Positions 37,373 to 56,929 of a stretch of 64,000 nt of DNA are shown in pieces. How positions within the stretch are numbered: the stretch's first letter is position 1; the number at the start of each line of letters is the position of its first letter. This DNA comes from Prochlorococcus sp. AG-402-P16. GTDB lineage: Bacteria > Cyanobacteriota > Cyanobacteriia > PCC-6307 > Cyanobiaceae. The position numbers and the translations under genes are program-made. Under the pieces are notes generated by a model that saw only the letters and a list, made by a program, of their open reading frames with translations, did not search any database and was not told the DNA's origin. Where the stretch lies: NCBI GenBank assembly GCA_003216295.1, contig QCJB01000006.1:1-64000 (forward strand), written 5' to 3'.

Positions 37373-38808
37373 CGCGTTCCTTCCTCTTCATCAATTTCTT
37401 CATTTTGACTAAATTCTTTATCTTCAGGGGATTTCTCAAGGTTACTTTCAGGAGGTGTGATTTCTGAATCATCAGAGTTAATCTCTGTTGATTGTTCATC
37501 TGGGAACTCCTCTTCGTCTTCTGGTAAAGGATAAAGCTGTCTTAATCGTTCATCTTCCTCGGCTCTTGCAGCTTGCTCTGCTTCCAATCTTTGCTCAGCT
37601 TCTCTTTGTAAAGACTCTTCTTCTTCTCTTTGAGTAATCAGCTCAGCAACTTCAGAATCTTCCGCTTCTTGATCATATTCCTGAGAATTCTTTATATCTA
37701 TTTTCCACCCAGTAAGCCTTGCGGCCAATCTTACATTTTGCCCTTCACGACCAATGGCAAGACTAAGTTGATCTGGAGGGACTAAAACATGAGCATGCTG
37801 ACCTTCAGGATCGACAAGTCTAACTACCTCAACTCTTGCGGGGCTTAATGAATTGCAAATATATTGAATAGGGTCAGATGACCATCGGATTACATCTATT
37901 TTTTCGCCGCGAAGTTCATTTACTACTTGTTGAATTCGAGCTCCCCTAGCACCTATACAAGCGCCTACTGGATCGACTTCTCTTTCAATGCTATCCACAG
38001 CTACTTTGGTTCTCGGACCAACAGCTCTTGAAGGAGGATTTGCTTCACGAGCAACAGCAACAATACGAACTGAACCCTCTTGAATTTCGGGAACTTCATT
38101 TTCAAATAAATAAACAACGAGTCCTGCGTTTGATCTGCTTACAAAAAGCTGGGGTCCTCGTCTTGGGACTTCACTAACTTCTTTAAGGAAAACTTTAAAT
38201 GTTGCATTTGCTCGATAATTATCATTTGGTAATTGGTCTCGCCTTGGGAGTTCTGCCTCTACTTCTGGTCTTCCTAGACCTGAACTAACTGCCATGATCA
38301 CTGATTGCCTCTCAAATCTGATTACTCTTGCTGTTAAAACAGGATCTTCTAAATCAGCAAATTCTTCTTGAATCATTCTTCTTTGCTGGTCTCTCAATTT
38401 TTGAGCCAAAACTTGTTTAGTTGTAGCCGCAGCCATTCTTCCGAAATCTTCTTTTTCGGGGGTCACATCTAGTACTACCGTGTCTCCCACTTGAGCATCA
38501 TCAGCAACTTGCATAACTTCTGCTATTGCTATTTGATGATCTTCACTCTCTACTTCTTCGACAATGATTTTGCTTGCTAGGACCCTATAGCCTTCTTCAT
38601 CTAAATCAAGACCCACATCAAAATTACTGAAGTAGTCCTCTTCGAATGGATCTTCACTAATGCCTAAGTAAAGAGTTTTTCGATATCTTTCGTAACCTTT
38701 AAGTAGAGCTTCTCTTAAGGCAGCTTCAACAACTTGTGATGGAAGCTTTTTTTCCTCACTTATGTCTTCGATTAAGTTATTTAAGCCAGGGAGTAGAACA
38801 AGAGCCAT
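37369..38808 (-). CDS. nusA: Transcription termination/antitermination factor NusA
   Basis: KVAVDSIEREVDPVGACIGARGARIQQVVNELRGEKIDVIRWS (KH); LAIGREGQNVRLAARLTGWKIDI. Confidence 0.97.
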   Translation of the reverse strand: MALVLLPGLNNLIEDISEEKKLPSQVVEAALREALLKGYERYRKTLYLGISEDPFEEDYFSNFDVGLDLDEEGYRVLASKIIVEEVESEDHQIAIAEVMQVADDAQVGDTVVLDVTPEKEDFGRMAAATTKQVLAQKLRDQQRRMIQEEFADLEDPVLTARVIRFERQSVIMAVSSGLGRPEVEAELPRRDQLPNDNYRANATFKVFLKEVSEVPRRGPQLFVSRSNAGLVVYLFENEVPEIQEGSVRIVAVAREANPPSRAVGPRTKVAVDSIEREVDPVGACIGARGARIQQVVNELRGEKIDVIRWSSDPIQYICNSLSPARVEVVRLVDPEGQHAHVLVPPDQLSLAIGREGQNVRLAARLTGWKIDIKNSQEYDQEAEDSEVAELITQREEEESLQREAEQRLEAEQAARAEEDERLRQLYPLPEDEEEFPDEQSTEINSDDSEITPPESNLEKSPEDKEFSQNEEIDEEEGTR

Positions 38809-38863
38809 CGAGGATGGGATATGGAGATGTGAATGATTGGATTAGATAGTTAATATCTAGATT

Positions 38864-39331
38864 TTAACCAGAAGGTGTTGTAAGTCGGACTTCGATAACA
38901 TCCTCAACTGGGATTCGTTGGATTTTCCCCTTTTGATTTATCTGTAATTCATTATCAGCCCTTTTTAGAAGCAAACCAACTGTTTGTTGTTCAATTTTTT
39001 TTAAATCCTGATAAGTAACTTTAATTGGAAAACCTTTGAAGATTTCAAAATCTTTGTTTTCAGTTAAAATTTCTCCAACTCCCTCGCTGCTTATTTCTAA
39101 AGTAAAAGGCCTATTTAAAATTGATGAGTTCTCAATTTCTTCATCTAAAAGATTACTAAGGATAGTGCAATCATTAATAGTGACCTTTTTATTATGGGCT
39201 TTGTGGCGGATATTTATTTGAATTAATAAAGGATTAGAATTCAACATCTTGAAAGCAGTTACATCAAAGCCATTTTTAAAAGCTGACTTTGAAGCGATGT
39301 CTCTTAAATCTTTAATGGTTTGATTAGACAA
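38864..39331 (-). CDS. rimP: Ribosome maturation factor RimP
   Basis: Position upstream of nusA and FTLEISSEGVGEIL...FEIFKGFPIKVTYQ. Confidence 0.9.
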   Translation of the reverse strand: MSNQTIKDLRDIASKSAFKNGFDVTAFKMLNSNPLLIQINIRHKAHNKKVTINDCTILSNLLDEEIENSSILNRPFTLEISSEGVGEILTENKDFEIFKGFPIKVTYQDLKKIEQQTVGLLLKRADNELQINQKGKIQRIPVEDVIEVRLTTPSG

Positions 39332-39429
39332 AAGGCAGTGTCGAAATCGGGCAATTAGCCCGAGCGGTTAAGTTTTGACCCGCCTATAAAGAGGAGGTAC
39401 CGTTCAGGCTATTAAATCTTACTAGATAA

Positions 39430-40656
<1,227 letters not shown>

Positions 40657-40692
40657 AAATCTTGCTACTGTCACTTGAAAAGGGATGACTAA

Positions 40693-41403
40693 ATGGATCT
40701 TCAAACTCAAATGAAAAAAGCGGTAGCTCAAGCTGCTGTAGATCAAATTGAAAATGGAATGGTTCTTGGCCTAGGTTCAGGTTCAACTGCAGCTTTGATG
40801 ATTGAGGCTCTTGGCCAGAAAATTAAATCAGGTTCAATTAGGGATGTTGTTGGAGTTACAACTTCTTTTCAAGGCGAAGTTCTAGCTAGTGAATTAGGAA
40901 TTCCATTAAAAACTCTTTCTGCAGTTTCAAAGATTGACTTGGCAATTGATGGAGCAGATGAAGTTGACCCAAGTTTTCAATTAATTAAAGGTGGAGGGGC
41001 ATGTCATGTGCAGGAAAAACTTGTCGCTGCTTTGGCTGAGAAATTTATAGTAGTAGTTGATTCATCCAAAATTGTTGAAAAATTGAACCTTGATTTCAAA
41101 TTACCGGTAGAAGTTCTTCCCTCTGCTTGGAAACAAGTTCAAAAAACATTGGGAAATATGGGGGGATTAGGAGATTTAAGGATGGCGCAAAAAAAAGCTG
41201 GACCTGTGGTGACTGATCAAGGGAACCTCATACTTGATTTGACCTTTAAAAATGGTATTGATCAGCCTAAGATTCTTGAATATCAGATTAATAATATTCC
41301 TGGCGTTCTTGAAAATGGACTTTTTGTAGACCTTACTGATGAAGTACTAGTGGGGAAGATAAAGAATGGAGTTGTGGAGGTTGATTCTCTTAAGAAAGTT
41401 TAG
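40693..41403 (+). CDS. rpiA: Ribose-5-phosphate isomerase A
   Basis: [44 protein letters not shown]. Confidence 0.97.
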   Translation: MDLQTQMKKAVAQAAVDQIENGMVLGLGSGSTAALMIEALGQKIKSGSIRDVVGVTTSFQGEVLASELGIPLKTLSAVSKIDLAIDGADEVDPSFQLIKGGGACHVQEKLVAALAEKFIVVVDSSKIVEKLNLDFKLPVEVLPSAWKQVQKTLGNMGGLGDLRMAQKKAGPVVTDQGNLILDLTFKNGIDQPKILEYQINNIPGVLENGLFVDLTDEVLVGKIKNGVVEVDSLKKV

Positions 41404-42739
41404 AATCTCTAATTTTTATTGATTCGGCATGACTATGTAAACCCTCGCTTTGCGCCAGTTCTATAACTGAATTTTTTGTTTCATTAAAGGCTTCTTTAGA
41501 AAAATCTATTAATGACGTATTTTTCATAAATGTTTCGACTCCAAGAGCGCTTGAAAACCTGGCAGTGCCTGAGGTGGGAAGAGTATGATTCGGACCACCA
41601 AGATAGTCACCTATGGCTTCTGGGCTCCAAGACCCTATAAATATGGCCCCCGCATTTTTGATGCTTTCTGATAATTTTTTAGGATTTTCTACAAGTAATT
41701 CAAGATGTTCTGGTGCAAAGCTATCGCTCAATTCTGTACAAGCATCTAAGTTGTCACAAATAATGATTAAACCCCAATCCTTTATTGATTTTTTGCATAT
41801 GTCTAATCTTGGATGATTGACTAATTGACGTTCAATTTCGTGTGGTAGTTTTTCAGCTAATTTTTTATCTGTTGTTATTAATATTGCTGAGGCCAGTGGA
41901 TCATGTTCTGCTTGCGCAAGCATGTCTGATGCAACATGTTCCAACTTTGCAGAGTTATCAGCGATTATTAAAACTTCACTTGGACCAGCCAATGAATCAA
42001 TTCCTACTTTCCCGTACACATGTTTCTTAGCCAAAGTTACATAAATATTTCCTGGTCCAGTAATTACATCTACTTTAGGAATTGATTGAGTTCCATTGGC
42101 AAGTGCTCCAATGGCCTGAGCTCCTCCAATACGAAAAACTTTATTGATTCCTACGATGTGAGCTGCAGCTAAAACAGTTGTATTGATTTCTCCGAAAGAA
42201 TTTGCAGGAGAAACCATTATTGTTTGATTTACACCTGCAACATTTGCAGGAATAGCATTCATTAGAACAGTGCTTGGATATGCAGCTCTTCCACCAGGAA
42301 TATATATCCCAGCTCTTTCAACTGAACTCCATCTTCTTCCTAGCGATTCTCCATGAGGTCCAATGTAAGAAATATTTTTCGGTACTTGAAGACTATGAAA
42401 ATTTTCAATTCTTTTTTTTGCAACTAATAGTGCATCTTGCAGAGATTTAGGAGTCTTTTCCCAAGCATTCAATATTGAATCTGTTGAAACCTGCAATGGT
42501 TCAGGAACAAATCCATCAAAGCGTTGAGTGTATTGCTTGAGAGCCTCGTCACCTCTCTCTTTTACGTTCTCAAGAATATCTTTAACTACTTTGATTGCTT
42601 TTTCTTGAACCGCGCCAGATGTTCTATTGGTAATTCTTTTGAGTTGAAGCTTAGCGTTGTCAGCATCTGAGACTATTTTGATAATACATTCTTCAGAAAA
42701 GGTTTTTTCAACCCAATCTTTATTGATTATTTCCATCAT
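41390..42739 (-). CDS. hisD: Histidinol dehydrogenase
   Basis: [65 protein letters not shown]. Confidence 0.98.
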   Translation of the reverse strand: MMEIINKDWVEKTFSEECIIKIVSDADNAKLQLKRITNRTSGAVQEKAIKVVKDILENVKERGDEALKQYTQRFDGFVPEPLQVSTDSILNAWEKTPKSLQDALLVAKKRIENFHSLQVPKNISYIGPHGESLGRRWSSVERAGIYIPGGRAAYPSTVLMNAIPANVAGVNQTIMVSPANSFGEINTTVLAAAHIVGINKVFRIGGAQAIGALANGTQSIPKVDVITGPGNIYVTLAKKHVYGKVGIDSLAGPSEVLIIADNSAKLEHVASDMLAQAEHDPLASAILITTDKKLAEKLPHEIERQLVNHPRLDICKKSIKDWGLIIICDNLDACTELSDSFAPEHLELLVENPKKLSESIKNAGAIFIGSWSPEAIGDYLGGPNHTLPTSGTARFSSALGVETFMKNTSLIDFSKEAFNETKNSVIELAQSEGLHSHAESIKIRDSKLS

Positions 42740-42766
42740 GAACTTTTGGTTATTGGTCCAATTTGA

Positions 42767-43153
<387 letters not shown>

Positions 43154-43202
43154 GAACAAATAATCTAGAATTTAAAATAGAAATTCCACATTATTTTCTA
43201 TT

Positions 43203-43994
43203 TTGAGCGATCAAAAAAGATCAATTATAGATAGCCATTGTCATATTGTTTTCTCTAATTTTGATGAAGATAGAGAAAAAGTAGCTCAAAGGTGGCGTTC
43301 TGAAGGGGTTAAAGCTCTTTTGCATGCATGTGTAGAACCTTCTGAAATTCCTGCTATTAGATTAATTGCTGATCAATTTCAGGAACTCCGTTATTCAGTT
43401 GGAGTCCATCCATTGGATTTTAATCATTGGGGACCAGAGACTTTAAACATTTTAAAAAATGCTGCACTTGATGACAGTAGAGTTGTTGCGATTGGAGAAT
43501 TAGGCCTTGATCTTTTTAAAGCAGAAAATTTAAGTGAACAATTATCTATTCTGATACCGCAACTGAACCTTGCTGCCCAATTAAATTTGCCAGTCATAGT
43601 CCATTGCAGAGATGCCGCAAAAGAAATGCTAGAAGTCTTTTCCAGCCTTTCTCAAGCTAAGACCTGCCCAAGAGGCGTAATGCATTGCTGGAGTGGAAAT
43701 GTTGAAGAGATGAGAGGATTCCTTGAACTAGGTTTTTATATAAGTTTCAGTGGGAATGTGACCTTTAAGAACGCCATTGATATTCATCAGTGTGCGATAG
43801 AAGTGCCTGAAAATAGGTTTCTAGTTGAGACTGATAGCCCTTTCTTGTCACCGGTCCCTCATCGCGGCAAGAGGAATGAGCCCTCTTTTGTGAAGTATGT
43901 AGTAGAAAAAATAGCAGATCTTAGAGGAGATAGTTTTTCTGAAATTGCAGACAAAAGTACTCAAAACGCAAGGAAATTGTTTGGGTTGCCTTAA
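43203..43994 (+). CDS. tatD: TatD family metal-dependent hydrolase
   Basis: IDSHCHIVFSNFDEDREKV; IGELGLDLF; VIVHCRDA; VETDSPFLSPVPHRGKRNEPSFV. Confidence 0.95.
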   Translation: MSDQKRSIIDSHCHIVFSNFDEDREKVAQRWRSEGVKALLHACVEPSEIPAIRLIADQFQELRYSVGVHPLDFNHWGPETLNILKNAALDDSRVVAIGELGLDLFKAENLSEQLSILIPQLNLAAQLNLPVIVHCRDAAKEMLEVFSSLSQAKTCPRGVMHCWSGNVEEMRGFLELGFYISFSGNVTFKNAIDIHQCAIEVPENRFLVETDSPFLSPVPHRGKRNEPSFVKYVVEKIADLRGDSFSEIADKSTQNARKLFGLP

Positions 43995-44132
43995 ATATCT
44001 AGATTTCCCCTAGTTAATTATCTAATTTGAGTGTAGAGTTATTTATTGTCTTGTATAGCGTGTTATTAGCGCTTCACCATTAGGTGCTACCTTTTTAGTC
44101 AGTTTGTTCGTCTATTAAGTTAATTCATTCAA

Positions 44133-44170
44133 TAACCCAGCCTTTTAGAAGGCCTGGGCATATGTTTTTC
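44133..44170 (+). terminator. Hairpin with T-run upstream of rpoB (probable terminator of tatD transcript)
   Basis: CCCAGCCTT-ttag-AAGGcCTGGG followed by catatgttttt; one bulge. Confidence 0.6.
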
Positions 44171-44246
44171 TTAGTAAAGATCATTTTTGACATGAAAATA
44201 TCAAGACATCTCCCCCCGTCCTCTAAATATAAACGCAGGTCCTCGA

Positions 44247-47200
44247 ATGAGCAGAAGCGCAATTCAGGTAGCTAAAGCAGCTACATATCTGCCTGATTTG
44301 GTTGAGGTGCAAAGATCAAGTTTTAAGTGGTTCTTGGACAAAGGCTTGATAGAAGAATTAGATAATTTTTCTCCAATTACTGACTACACAGGGAAACTTG
44401 AATTACATTTTATTGGATCAGAATATAAGCTAAAGCGTCCTAGACATGATGTAGAAGAAGCTAAACGAAGAGATGCAACTTTTGCTTCTCAAATGTATGT
44501 TACATGCCGCCTAGTTAATAAAGAAACTGGGGAAATTAAAGAACAAGAAGTTTTTATAGGTGAACTTCCATTAATGACCGAACGTGGAACTTTTATAATA
44601 AATGGCGCAGAAAGAGTAATAGTTAATCAAATTGTTAGAAGCCCTGGTGTTTATTTCAAAGATGAACAAGATAAAAATGGTAGAAGAACTTATAATGCAA
44701 GTGTTATTCCTAATCGTGGAGCATGGTTAAAATTTGAAACTGATAAAAATGATTTATTGCATGTTCGAGTAGATAAAACTAGAAAAATTAATGCTCATGT
44801 CCTAATGAGGGCAATGGGTTTATCAGATAATGATGTTATAGATAAGTTGCGTCATCCTGAGTTTTACAAGAAGTCAATTGATGCGGCAAATGAAGAGGGT
44901 ATAAGTTCAGAAGATCAAGCATTATTAGAGCTTTATAAAAAGTTAAGACCGGGGGAGCCACCATCAGTTAGTGGAGGGCAACAGTTACTTCAATCAAGAT
45001 TTTTTGATCCCAAACGTTATGACTTGGGAAGAGTTGGAAGATATAAAATAAATAAAAAATTACGTTTAACTATTCCTGATAACTTAAGAACACTTACCAA
45101 TGAAGATGTCCTCTCGACTTTAGACTATTTGATTAATTTAGAATTAGATGTTGGTGGTGCAACTTTGGATGATATTGATCATTTAGGTAATAGAAGAGTT
45201 AGATCTGTGGGAGAACTCTTACAAAATCAAGTTCGTGTTGGATTAAACAGACTTGAGAGGATAATTAAAGAGAGAATGACCGTTGGAGAAACAGATTCTC
45301 TTACTCCTGCCCAATTAGTTAATCCAAAACCTTTGGTCGCTGCGATAAAAGAATTCTTTGGTTCAAGTCAATTAAGTCAATTCATGGATCAGACTAATCC
45401 ATTAGCAGAGCTAACCCATAAAAGACGTATCTCGGCTTTAGGACCAGGAGGTTTAACACGAGAAAGAGCAGGTTTTGCCGTTAGAGACATTCATCCATCT
45501 CATTACGGTAGGCTTTGCCCAATTGAGACCCCTGAAGGTCCCAATGCAGGTCTAATAAATTCACTAGCGACGCATGCCCGAGTAAATGAATATGGTTTCA
45601 TTGAAACTCCTTTTTGGAAGGTGGAAAATGGACGTTTAATAAAAGAAGGAGATCCTATTTATTTGTCAGCTGATTTAGAGGATGAATGCAGGGTCGCACC
45701 TGGTGATGTAGCTACCGACGAAGAAGGGAAAATATTGACAGAACTTGTTCCGGTGAGATATCGACAAGACTTTGAAACTGTCCCACCTGAGCAAGTTGAT
45801 TATGTCCAACTTTCACCTGTGCAGGTTATTTCAGTAGCTGCATCGTTAATTCCATTTATTGAACATGATGATGCGAACCGAGCTTTGATGGGTTCCAATA
45901 TGCAAAGACAAGCAGTTCCTCTTTTGCGTCCAGAAAGACCTCTTGTTGGGACTGGTTTAGAAACTCAAGTTGCTAGAGATTCAGGTATGGTTCCAATTTC
46001 AAAAGTAAATGGAACTGTCACTTATGTAGATGCTAATGCAATTGTCGTTACTGATGAAGAAGGAAATGACCATACTCATTACTTACAAAAATATCAGAGA
46101 TCTAATCAAGATACGTGTTTAAATCATAGGCCTATAGTTATTAATGGTGATCAAGTTATTGTTGGCCAAGTATTAGCAGATGGATCAGCATGTGAGGGAG
46201 GAGAAATCGCCCTTGGTCAAAATGTTTTAATTGCATATATGCCATGGGAGGGCTACAACTATGAAGATGCAATTCTGGTTAGCGAAAGATTAGTTACAGA
46301 TGATCTATATACCTCTGTTCACATAGAAAAATATGAAATAGAAGCACGTCAGACAAAGTTAGGTCCTGAAGAAATCACAAGAGAGATTCCAAATGTCTCA
46401 GAAGAAAGCCTTGGGAACTTGGATGAAATGGGAATTATTCGAATAGGAGCTTTTGTAGAGAGTGGAGACATACTTGTCGGGAAAGTAACTCCCAAAGGTG
46501 AATCAGACCAACCACCCGAAGAAAAACTTTTAAGAGCAATTTTTGGAGAAAAAGCCAGAGATGTTAGAGATAATTCTCTTCGAGTCCCTTCAACTGAGAG
46601 AGGAAGAGTAGTCGATGTAAGAATCTACACCAGAGAACAAGGAGATGAGTTGCCACCTGGGGCTAACATGGTAGTTAGAGTTTATGTGGCTCAGCGCAGA
46701 AAGATACAAGTTGGCGATAAAATGGCAGGTAGGCATGGTAATAAAGGAATCATTAGTAGGATTCTTCCAAGGGAGGATATGCCTTATCTTCCTGATGGTA
46801 CCCCTGTAGATATCTGCCTTAACCCCCTAGGTGTGCCAAGTCGAATGAATGTAGGACAAGTCTTTGAGCTTCTCATGGGATGGGCTGCCTCTAATTTAGA
46901 CTGTCGTGTCAAAGTTGTTCCGTTTGATGAGATGTATGGACCAGAGATGTCAAATCAGACTGTTCAAGCTTATTTGGAAAAGGCGGCTAAGCAGCCAGGA
47001 AAATCATGGGTATACAACTCTAAGGATCCTGGAAAGTTACTTCTTACAGATGGTCGAACCGGTGAACCTTTTGATCAACCAGTTGCTGTTGGTTATGCTC
47101 ACTTCTTAAAACTTGTGCATTTGGTTGATGACAAAATACATGCACGTTCTACAGGACCATATTCATTGGTTACTCAACAACCACTTGGTGGTAAGGCTCA

Positions 47201-47534
47201 ACAAGGTGGACAGAGATTAGGAGAGATGGAAGTCTGGGCTCTTGAGGCTTATGGAGCTGCATATACATTGCAAGAGCTTTTAACTGTTAAGTCTGATGAT
47301 ATGCAAGGTAGAAATGAAGCTTTAAATTCCATTGTCAAAGGCAAGCCAATTCCAAGACCAGGTACTCCAGAATCTTTCAAAGTCTTAATGAGAGAACTTC
47401 AGTCATTGGGCTTAGATATTGGTGTTTATACGGATGATGGGAAAGAGGTTGATCTCATGCAAGATGTTAATCCCCGTAGGAGTACGCCTAGTAGGCCTAC
47501 CTATGAATCGCTAGGTAAAGAGTATGAGGAGTAA
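44247..47534 (+). CDS. rpoB: DNA-directed RNA polymerase subunit beta
   Basis: [51 protein letters not shown]. Confidence 0.99.
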   Translation: MSRSAIQVAKAATYLPDLVEVQRSSFKWFLDKGLIEELDNFSPITDYTGKLELHFIGSEYKLKRPRHDVEEAKRRDATFASQMYVTCRLVNKETGEIKEQEVFIGELPLMTERGTFIINGAERVIVNQIVRSPGVYFKDEQDKNGRRTYNASVIPNRGAWLKFETDKNDLLHVRVDKTRKINAHVLMRAMGLSDNDVIDKLRHPEFYKKSIDAANEEGISSEDQALLELYKKLRPGEPPSVSGGQQLLQSRFFDPKRYDLGRVGRYKINKKLRLTIPDNLRTLTNEDVLSTLDYLINLELDVGGATLDDIDHLGNRRVRSVGELLQNQVRVGLNRLERIIKERMTVGETDSLTPAQLVNPKPLVAAIKEFFGSSQLSQFMDQTNPLAELTHKRRISALGPGGLTRERAGFAVRDIHPSHYGRLCPIETPEGPNAGLINSLATHARVNEYGFIETPFWKVENGRLIKEGDPIYLSADLEDECRVAPGDVATDEEGKILTELVPVRYRQDFETVPPEQVDYVQLSPVQVISVAASLIPFIEHDDANRALMGSNMQRQAVPLLRPERPLVGTGLETQVARDSGMVPISKVNGTVTYVDANAIVVTDEEGNDHTHYLQKYQRSNQDTCLNHRPIVINGDQVIVGQVLADGSACEGGEIALGQNVLIAYMPWEGYNYEDAILVSERLVTDDLYTSVHIEKYEIEARQTKLGPEEITREIPNVSEESLGNLDEMGIIRIGAFVESGDILVGKVTPKGESDQPPEEKLLRAIFGEKARDVRDNSLRVPSTERGRVVDVRIYTREQGDELPPGANMVVRVYVAQRRKIQVGDKMAGRHGNKGIISRILPREDMPYLPDGTPVDICLNPLGVPSRMNVGQVFELLMGWAASNLDCRVKVVPFDEMYGPEMSNQTVQAYLEKAAKQPGKSWVYNSKDPGKLLLTDGRTGEPFDQPVAVGYAHFLKLVHLVDDKIHARSTGPYSLVTQQPLGGKAQQGGQRLGEMEVWALEAYGAAYTLQELLTVKSDDMQGRNEALNSIVKGKPIPRPGTPESFKVLMRELQSLGLDIGVYTDDGKEVDLMQDVNPRRSTPSRPTYESLGKEYEE

Positions 47535-47575
47535 TTAACTCAAGTCGGATTTATCATCTATCACACTAATTTCTC

Positions 47576-49483
47576 ATGACTAATAGCAATCTACGAACAG
47601 AAAATCATTTTGATTACGTCAAAATCAAATTAGCTTCACCTGAAAGGGTAATGGAATGGGGGCAAAGAACATTGCCCAATGGACAAGTCGTTGGAGAAGT
47701 TACTAAGCCCGAGACGATAAATTATCGAACTTTAAAGCCAGAAATGGATGGATTATTTTGTGAGAAGATTTTTGGTCCTTCTAAAGATTGGGAATGTCAT
47801 TGTGGCAAATATAAGAGAGTTAGACATCGCGGGATTGTCTGTGAAAGGTGTGGAGTTGAAGTAACAGAAAGTCGTGTTAGAAGACATAGAATGGGTTTTA
47901 TAAAATTAGCTGCTCCCGTATCACATGTTTGGTATCTGAAAGGGATTCCTAGTTATGTAGCTATTTTGTTAGACATGCCTTTGAGGGATGTTGAACAAAT
48001 TGTTTACTTCAATTGTTATGTCGTTTTAGATATTGGCGATAGTAAGGACCTTAAATATAAGCAATTATTAACTGAAGATGAGTGGCTTGAGATTGAAGAT
48101 GAGATATATGCAGAAGATTCAACTATTGAGAATGAACCGATTGTTGGTATAGGTGCAGAGGCCTTAAAGCAATTGCTTGAAGATCTAAATCTTAAAGAAG
48201 TAGCCGAGCAGTTGCGAGAAGAAATTGCAACTAGCAAAGGTCAAAAAAGGGCTAAACTCATCAAAAGGCTCAGGGTAATCGATAATTTTATTGCTACTAA
48301 CGCAAGTCCAGAATGGATGGTTTTAGATGCGATTCCTGTAATACCTCCTGATTTAAGACCCATGGTCCAATTAGATGGGGGAAGATTTGCGACTTCTGAT
48401 CTAAATGATTTATATAGAAGAGTTATTAATAGAAATAATCGTCTTGCGCGCCTACAAGAAATTTTAGCTCCCGAAATTATTGTTAGAAATGAGAAAAGAA
48501 TGTTGCAAGAGGCTGTGGATGCACTCATTGATAATGGTAGGAGAGGGAGAACAGTTGTAGGAGCTAATAATCGTCCTTTGAAATCTCTAAGTGACATTAT
48601 CGAGGGTAAACAAGGTAGATTCCGACAGAACCTACTTGGAAAAAGAGTTGATTATTCTGGTCGTTCAGTAATTGTTGTTGGCCCAAAGCTGAAAATGCAT
48701 CAATGCGGATTGCCAAAAGAAATGGCAATAGAGCTTTTTCAACCATTTGTGATTCATAGATTAATTCGTCAAAATATTGTCAATAACATCAAAGCAGCAA
48801 AGAAATTAATACAGAGAGCCGACGATGAGGTGATGCAGGTTTTGCAAGAAGTAATAGATGGTCATCCAATTCTTTTAAATCGTGCTCCTACTCTTCACCG
48901 GTTAGGTATTCAAGCTTTCGAGCCTAAATTAGTTGCTGGTAGAGCTATTCAGCTACACCCATTAGTCTGCCCAGCTTTTAACGCTGATTTTGATGGGGAT
49001 CAAATGGCGGTTCATGTACCTTTAGCAATTGAGGCTCAAACAGAGGCAAGAATGTTGATGTTAGCCAGTAACAATATTCTCTCTCCTGCTACAGGGGATC
49101 CAATTGTTACTCCATCTCAAGATATGGTTTTAGGATCCTATTATCTGACTGCAATTCAGCCCGAAGCAATTCAACCCAAGTTTGGAGATTATTCTCATAC
49201 ATATGCATCATTGAAAGATGTTATTCAAGCTCTGGAAGATAAAAGAATAGATCTTCATGATTGGGTTTGGGTTCGTTTCTCTGGTGAAGTTCAGGATGAC
49301 GATGAGCTTCAGGAACCACGCAAATCGGAGACTTTAAAAGATGGAACTCGCGTTGAAGAATGGACATATAGACGAGATCGTTTAGATGAAGATGGAGGCT
49401 TAATTAGCCGTTATGTTTTAACTACAGTCGGTCGAGTGGTCATGAATCACACAATTATTGATGCGGTAGCTGCTACGTCATAA
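47576..49483 (+). CDS. rpoC1: DNA-directed RNA polymerase subunit gamma (RpoC1)
   Basis: [46 protein letters not shown]. Confidence 0.99.
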   Translation: MTNSNLRTENHFDYVKIKLASPERVMEWGQRTLPNGQVVGEVTKPETINYRTLKPEMDGLFCEKIFGPSKDWECHCGKYKRVRHRGIVCERCGVEVTESRVRRHRMGFIKLAAPVSHVWYLKGIPSYVAILLDMPLRDVEQIVYFNCYVVLDIGDSKDLKYKQLLTEDEWLEIEDEIYAEDSTIENEPIVGIGAEALKQLLEDLNLKEVAEQLREEIATSKGQKRAKLIKRLRVIDNFIATNASPEWMVLDAIPVIPPDLRPMVQLDGGRFATSDLNDLYRRVINRNNRLARLQEILAPEIIVRNEKRMLQEAVDALIDNGRRGRTVVGANNRPLKSLSDIIEGKQGRFRQNLLGKRVDYSGRSVIVVGPKLKMHQCGLPKEMAIELFQPFVIHRLIRQNIVNNIKAAKKLIQRADDEVMQVLQEVIDGHPILLNRAPTLHRLGIQAFEPKLVAGRAIQLHPLVCPAFNADFDGDQMAVHVPLAIEAQTEARMLMLASNNILSPATGDPIVTPSQDMVLGSYYLTAIQPEAIQPKFGDYSHTYASLKDVIQALEDKRIDLHDWVWVRFSGEVQDDDELQEPRKSETLKDGTRVEEWTYRRDRLDEDGGLISRYVLTTVGRVVMNHTIIDAVAATS

Positions 49484-49491
49484 CAATTTAA

Positions 49492-53637
<4,146 letters not shown>

Positions 53638-53672
53638 AAGAATTTCCTCCAATTCTCTTTTAAATTTCCTAA

Positions 53673-54943
<1,271 letters not shown>

Positions 54944-54964
54944 AATTTTTTTTAGCTAACTCTT

Positions 54965-56716
54965 ATGCTATTTATTGATTGGTTGATCCTAGTCGTATAT
55001 TTGTTATGCTCTTTGGCATTAGGCATATATGTTTCACTGAAAAATAATAACGAAGCAGACTATTTTGTTGCTGGTCGTCGTCTAAATGGCTTGCTTGCAG
55101 GAATGTCTATGGCAGCAACAACTTTTTCAATAGATACACCACTATATGTAGCGGGCATTATTGGAACGAGAGGTTTAGCCGGGAATTGGGAATGGTGGAG
55201 TTTTGGACTCGCTCATGTAGCTATGACAGTTGTTTTTGCACCACTTTGGAGACGTAGTGGTGTCTTGACTGATGCTGCTTTTTCTGAATTGCGTTATGGC
55301 GGAAAAGCTGCAGCTTACTTAAGAGGTATAAAAGCTTTTTTACTCTCTGTTCCGATTAATTGTATAGGGATTGGTTATGCTTTTTTAGCAATGCGTAAGG
55401 TGGCCGAGTCATTAGGTGTGGTAGATGGACATTATGTCTTCGGATTTTTTACTGATACGACTCTTTTAATGATTTTCGTTGCTTTGTTTATGCTTATTTA
55501 TACCGTTCTTGGTGGGCTTTGGGCTGTGGTGTTGAATGATTTCGTACAACTTATATTAGCTCTTCTAGGTGCTTTTGCTGTTTGCTATGTAGGACTAGAT
55601 GCTTCAGGGGGGATGGGGCAATTATTGATTAAATTAGAGAGCTTGGGTCGACCTGAACTTCTTTCTTTATTTCCGTGGACATGGAATAAAGATGGTATAA
55701 ATTGGATTGATAGTTCTGGAATAAGTGTAACAACTTTTTTAGCCTTTATTTCATTGCAGTGGTGGAGCTTTAGGCGTAGTGATGGTGGGGGAGAATTTAT
55801 TCAGCGTTTATTGGCTACGAAGGATGAAAAGCAAGCGACTTTGGCTGGAATAGTTTTTTTAATTGTCAATTACATTATTCGAAGTTGGCTTTGGATTTTA
55901 GTTGGTTTGGCTGGATTAGTCCTTTTACCTTATCAAACAGATTGGGAATTAAGTTATCCAAATCTAGCTGTAAATTATTTACCACCTGTAGCTCTTGGAT
56001 TAGTGGTGGTTTCATTGGTAGCTGCTTTTATGAGTACTGTAAGCACTTCAATTAATTGGGGCGCAAGTTATCTGGCACATGACTTGTATAAACGCTTTTT
56101 GAGGCCATCGGCGGGTCCTAGCGAGATGATTCTTATAGGCCAGTTGGCAAGTATTGTATTGCTTTTAATTGGAGTCGTAACAGCATTATTTAGTAGCAGT
56201 ATTGGCTCAATGTTTAGACTTGTTATTGCGATAGGCACAGGACCAGGTGTTGTTCTTGTGTTGAGGTGGTTTTGGTGGAGAATTAATGCGCTAGCAGAAC
56301 TCTCTTCAATGCTCAGTGGTTTTTTTATAGGATTGCTAACTTCCGTCGCACCTTTTTTGAAAATTGAAGATTTTGGAAAAAGACTTTTATTTACAACTTT
56401 ATTTACTGCTGTAATTTGGTTGCTGACTCTGCTTGTAACTGAGCCAGAGTCAGAAGCTACACTTGATAGATTTGTTCGGCAGGTTAGGCCCCCAGGACCA
56501 GGTTGGAATAAGATAAGAAATAAATTAAATCTTGACCCACATGACTCTTTGTTAGTGCTTGTATTTCGCTTCGTATTAGGTTCAGGAATACTTTATGGTG
56601 GATTGCTAAGTATTGGAGCTTTTCTTCTACATCAAGAAAGAGGAGGTTGGATTGCTCTTTCCTTCGCTGTAAGTTGTATTTTTCTGATTAAAAAAACTCG
56701 ATTAATAACTCAATAA
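54965..56716 (+). CDS. Sodium:solute symporter (SSF) family protein
   Basis: DYFVAGRRLNGLLAGMSMAATTFSIDTPLYVAGI; multi-TM. Confidence 0.88.
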   Translation: MLFIDWLILVVYLLCSLALGIYVSLKNNNEADYFVAGRRLNGLLAGMSMAATTFSIDTPLYVAGIIGTRGLAGNWEWWSFGLAHVAMTVVFAPLWRRSGVLTDAAFSELRYGGKAAAYLRGIKAFLLSVPINCIGIGYAFLAMRKVAESLGVVDGHYVFGFFTDTTLLMIFVALFMLIYTVLGGLWAVVLNDFVQLILALLGAFAVCYVGLDASGGMGQLLIKLESLGRPELLSLFPWTWNKDGINWIDSSGISVTTFLAFISLQWWSFRRSDGGGEFIQRLLATKDEKQATLAGIVFLIVNYIIRSWLWILVGLAGLVLLPYQTDWELSYPNLAVNYLPPVALGLVVVSLVAAFMSTVSTSINWGASYLAHDLYKRFLRPSAGPSEMILIGQLASIVLLLIGVVTALFSSSIGSMFRLVIAIGTGPGVVLVLRWFWWRINALAELSSMLSGFFIGLLTSVAPFLKIEDFGKRLLFTTLFTAVIWLLTLLVTEPESEATLDRFVRQVRPPGPGWNKIRNKLNLDPHDSLLVLVFRFVLGSGILYGGLLSIGAFLLHQERGGWIALSFAVSCIFLIKKTRLITQ

Positions 56717-56779
56717 ATTTTCTGGATAGCCAAATGGTCAAAATTTAGAGCAGAATAGTAATCTAATTAAATTGCAATC

Positions 56780-56905
56780 TTGGGTTTTTTACGTACAACT
56801 CTTTTCCCTATCTTGATTGTTGCCCTTTTTGGTGTCGCTTTGTTTGCGGTCAGCGCTCGGATATGGCTTCCTGGGGATATGCTTGCACCAGCACCAGTTA
56901 ATTAA
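56780..56905 (+). CDS. Conserved-looking small single-TM protein (41 aa, TTG start; not in ORF track)
   Basis: MGFLRTTLFPILIVALFGVALFAVSARIWLPGDMLAPAPVN*. Confidence 0.6.
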   Translation: MGFLRTTLFPILIVALFGVALFAVSARIWLPGDMLAPAPVN

Positions 56906-56929
56906 GCTTGCTTTTCTTCAGTCAGGGCT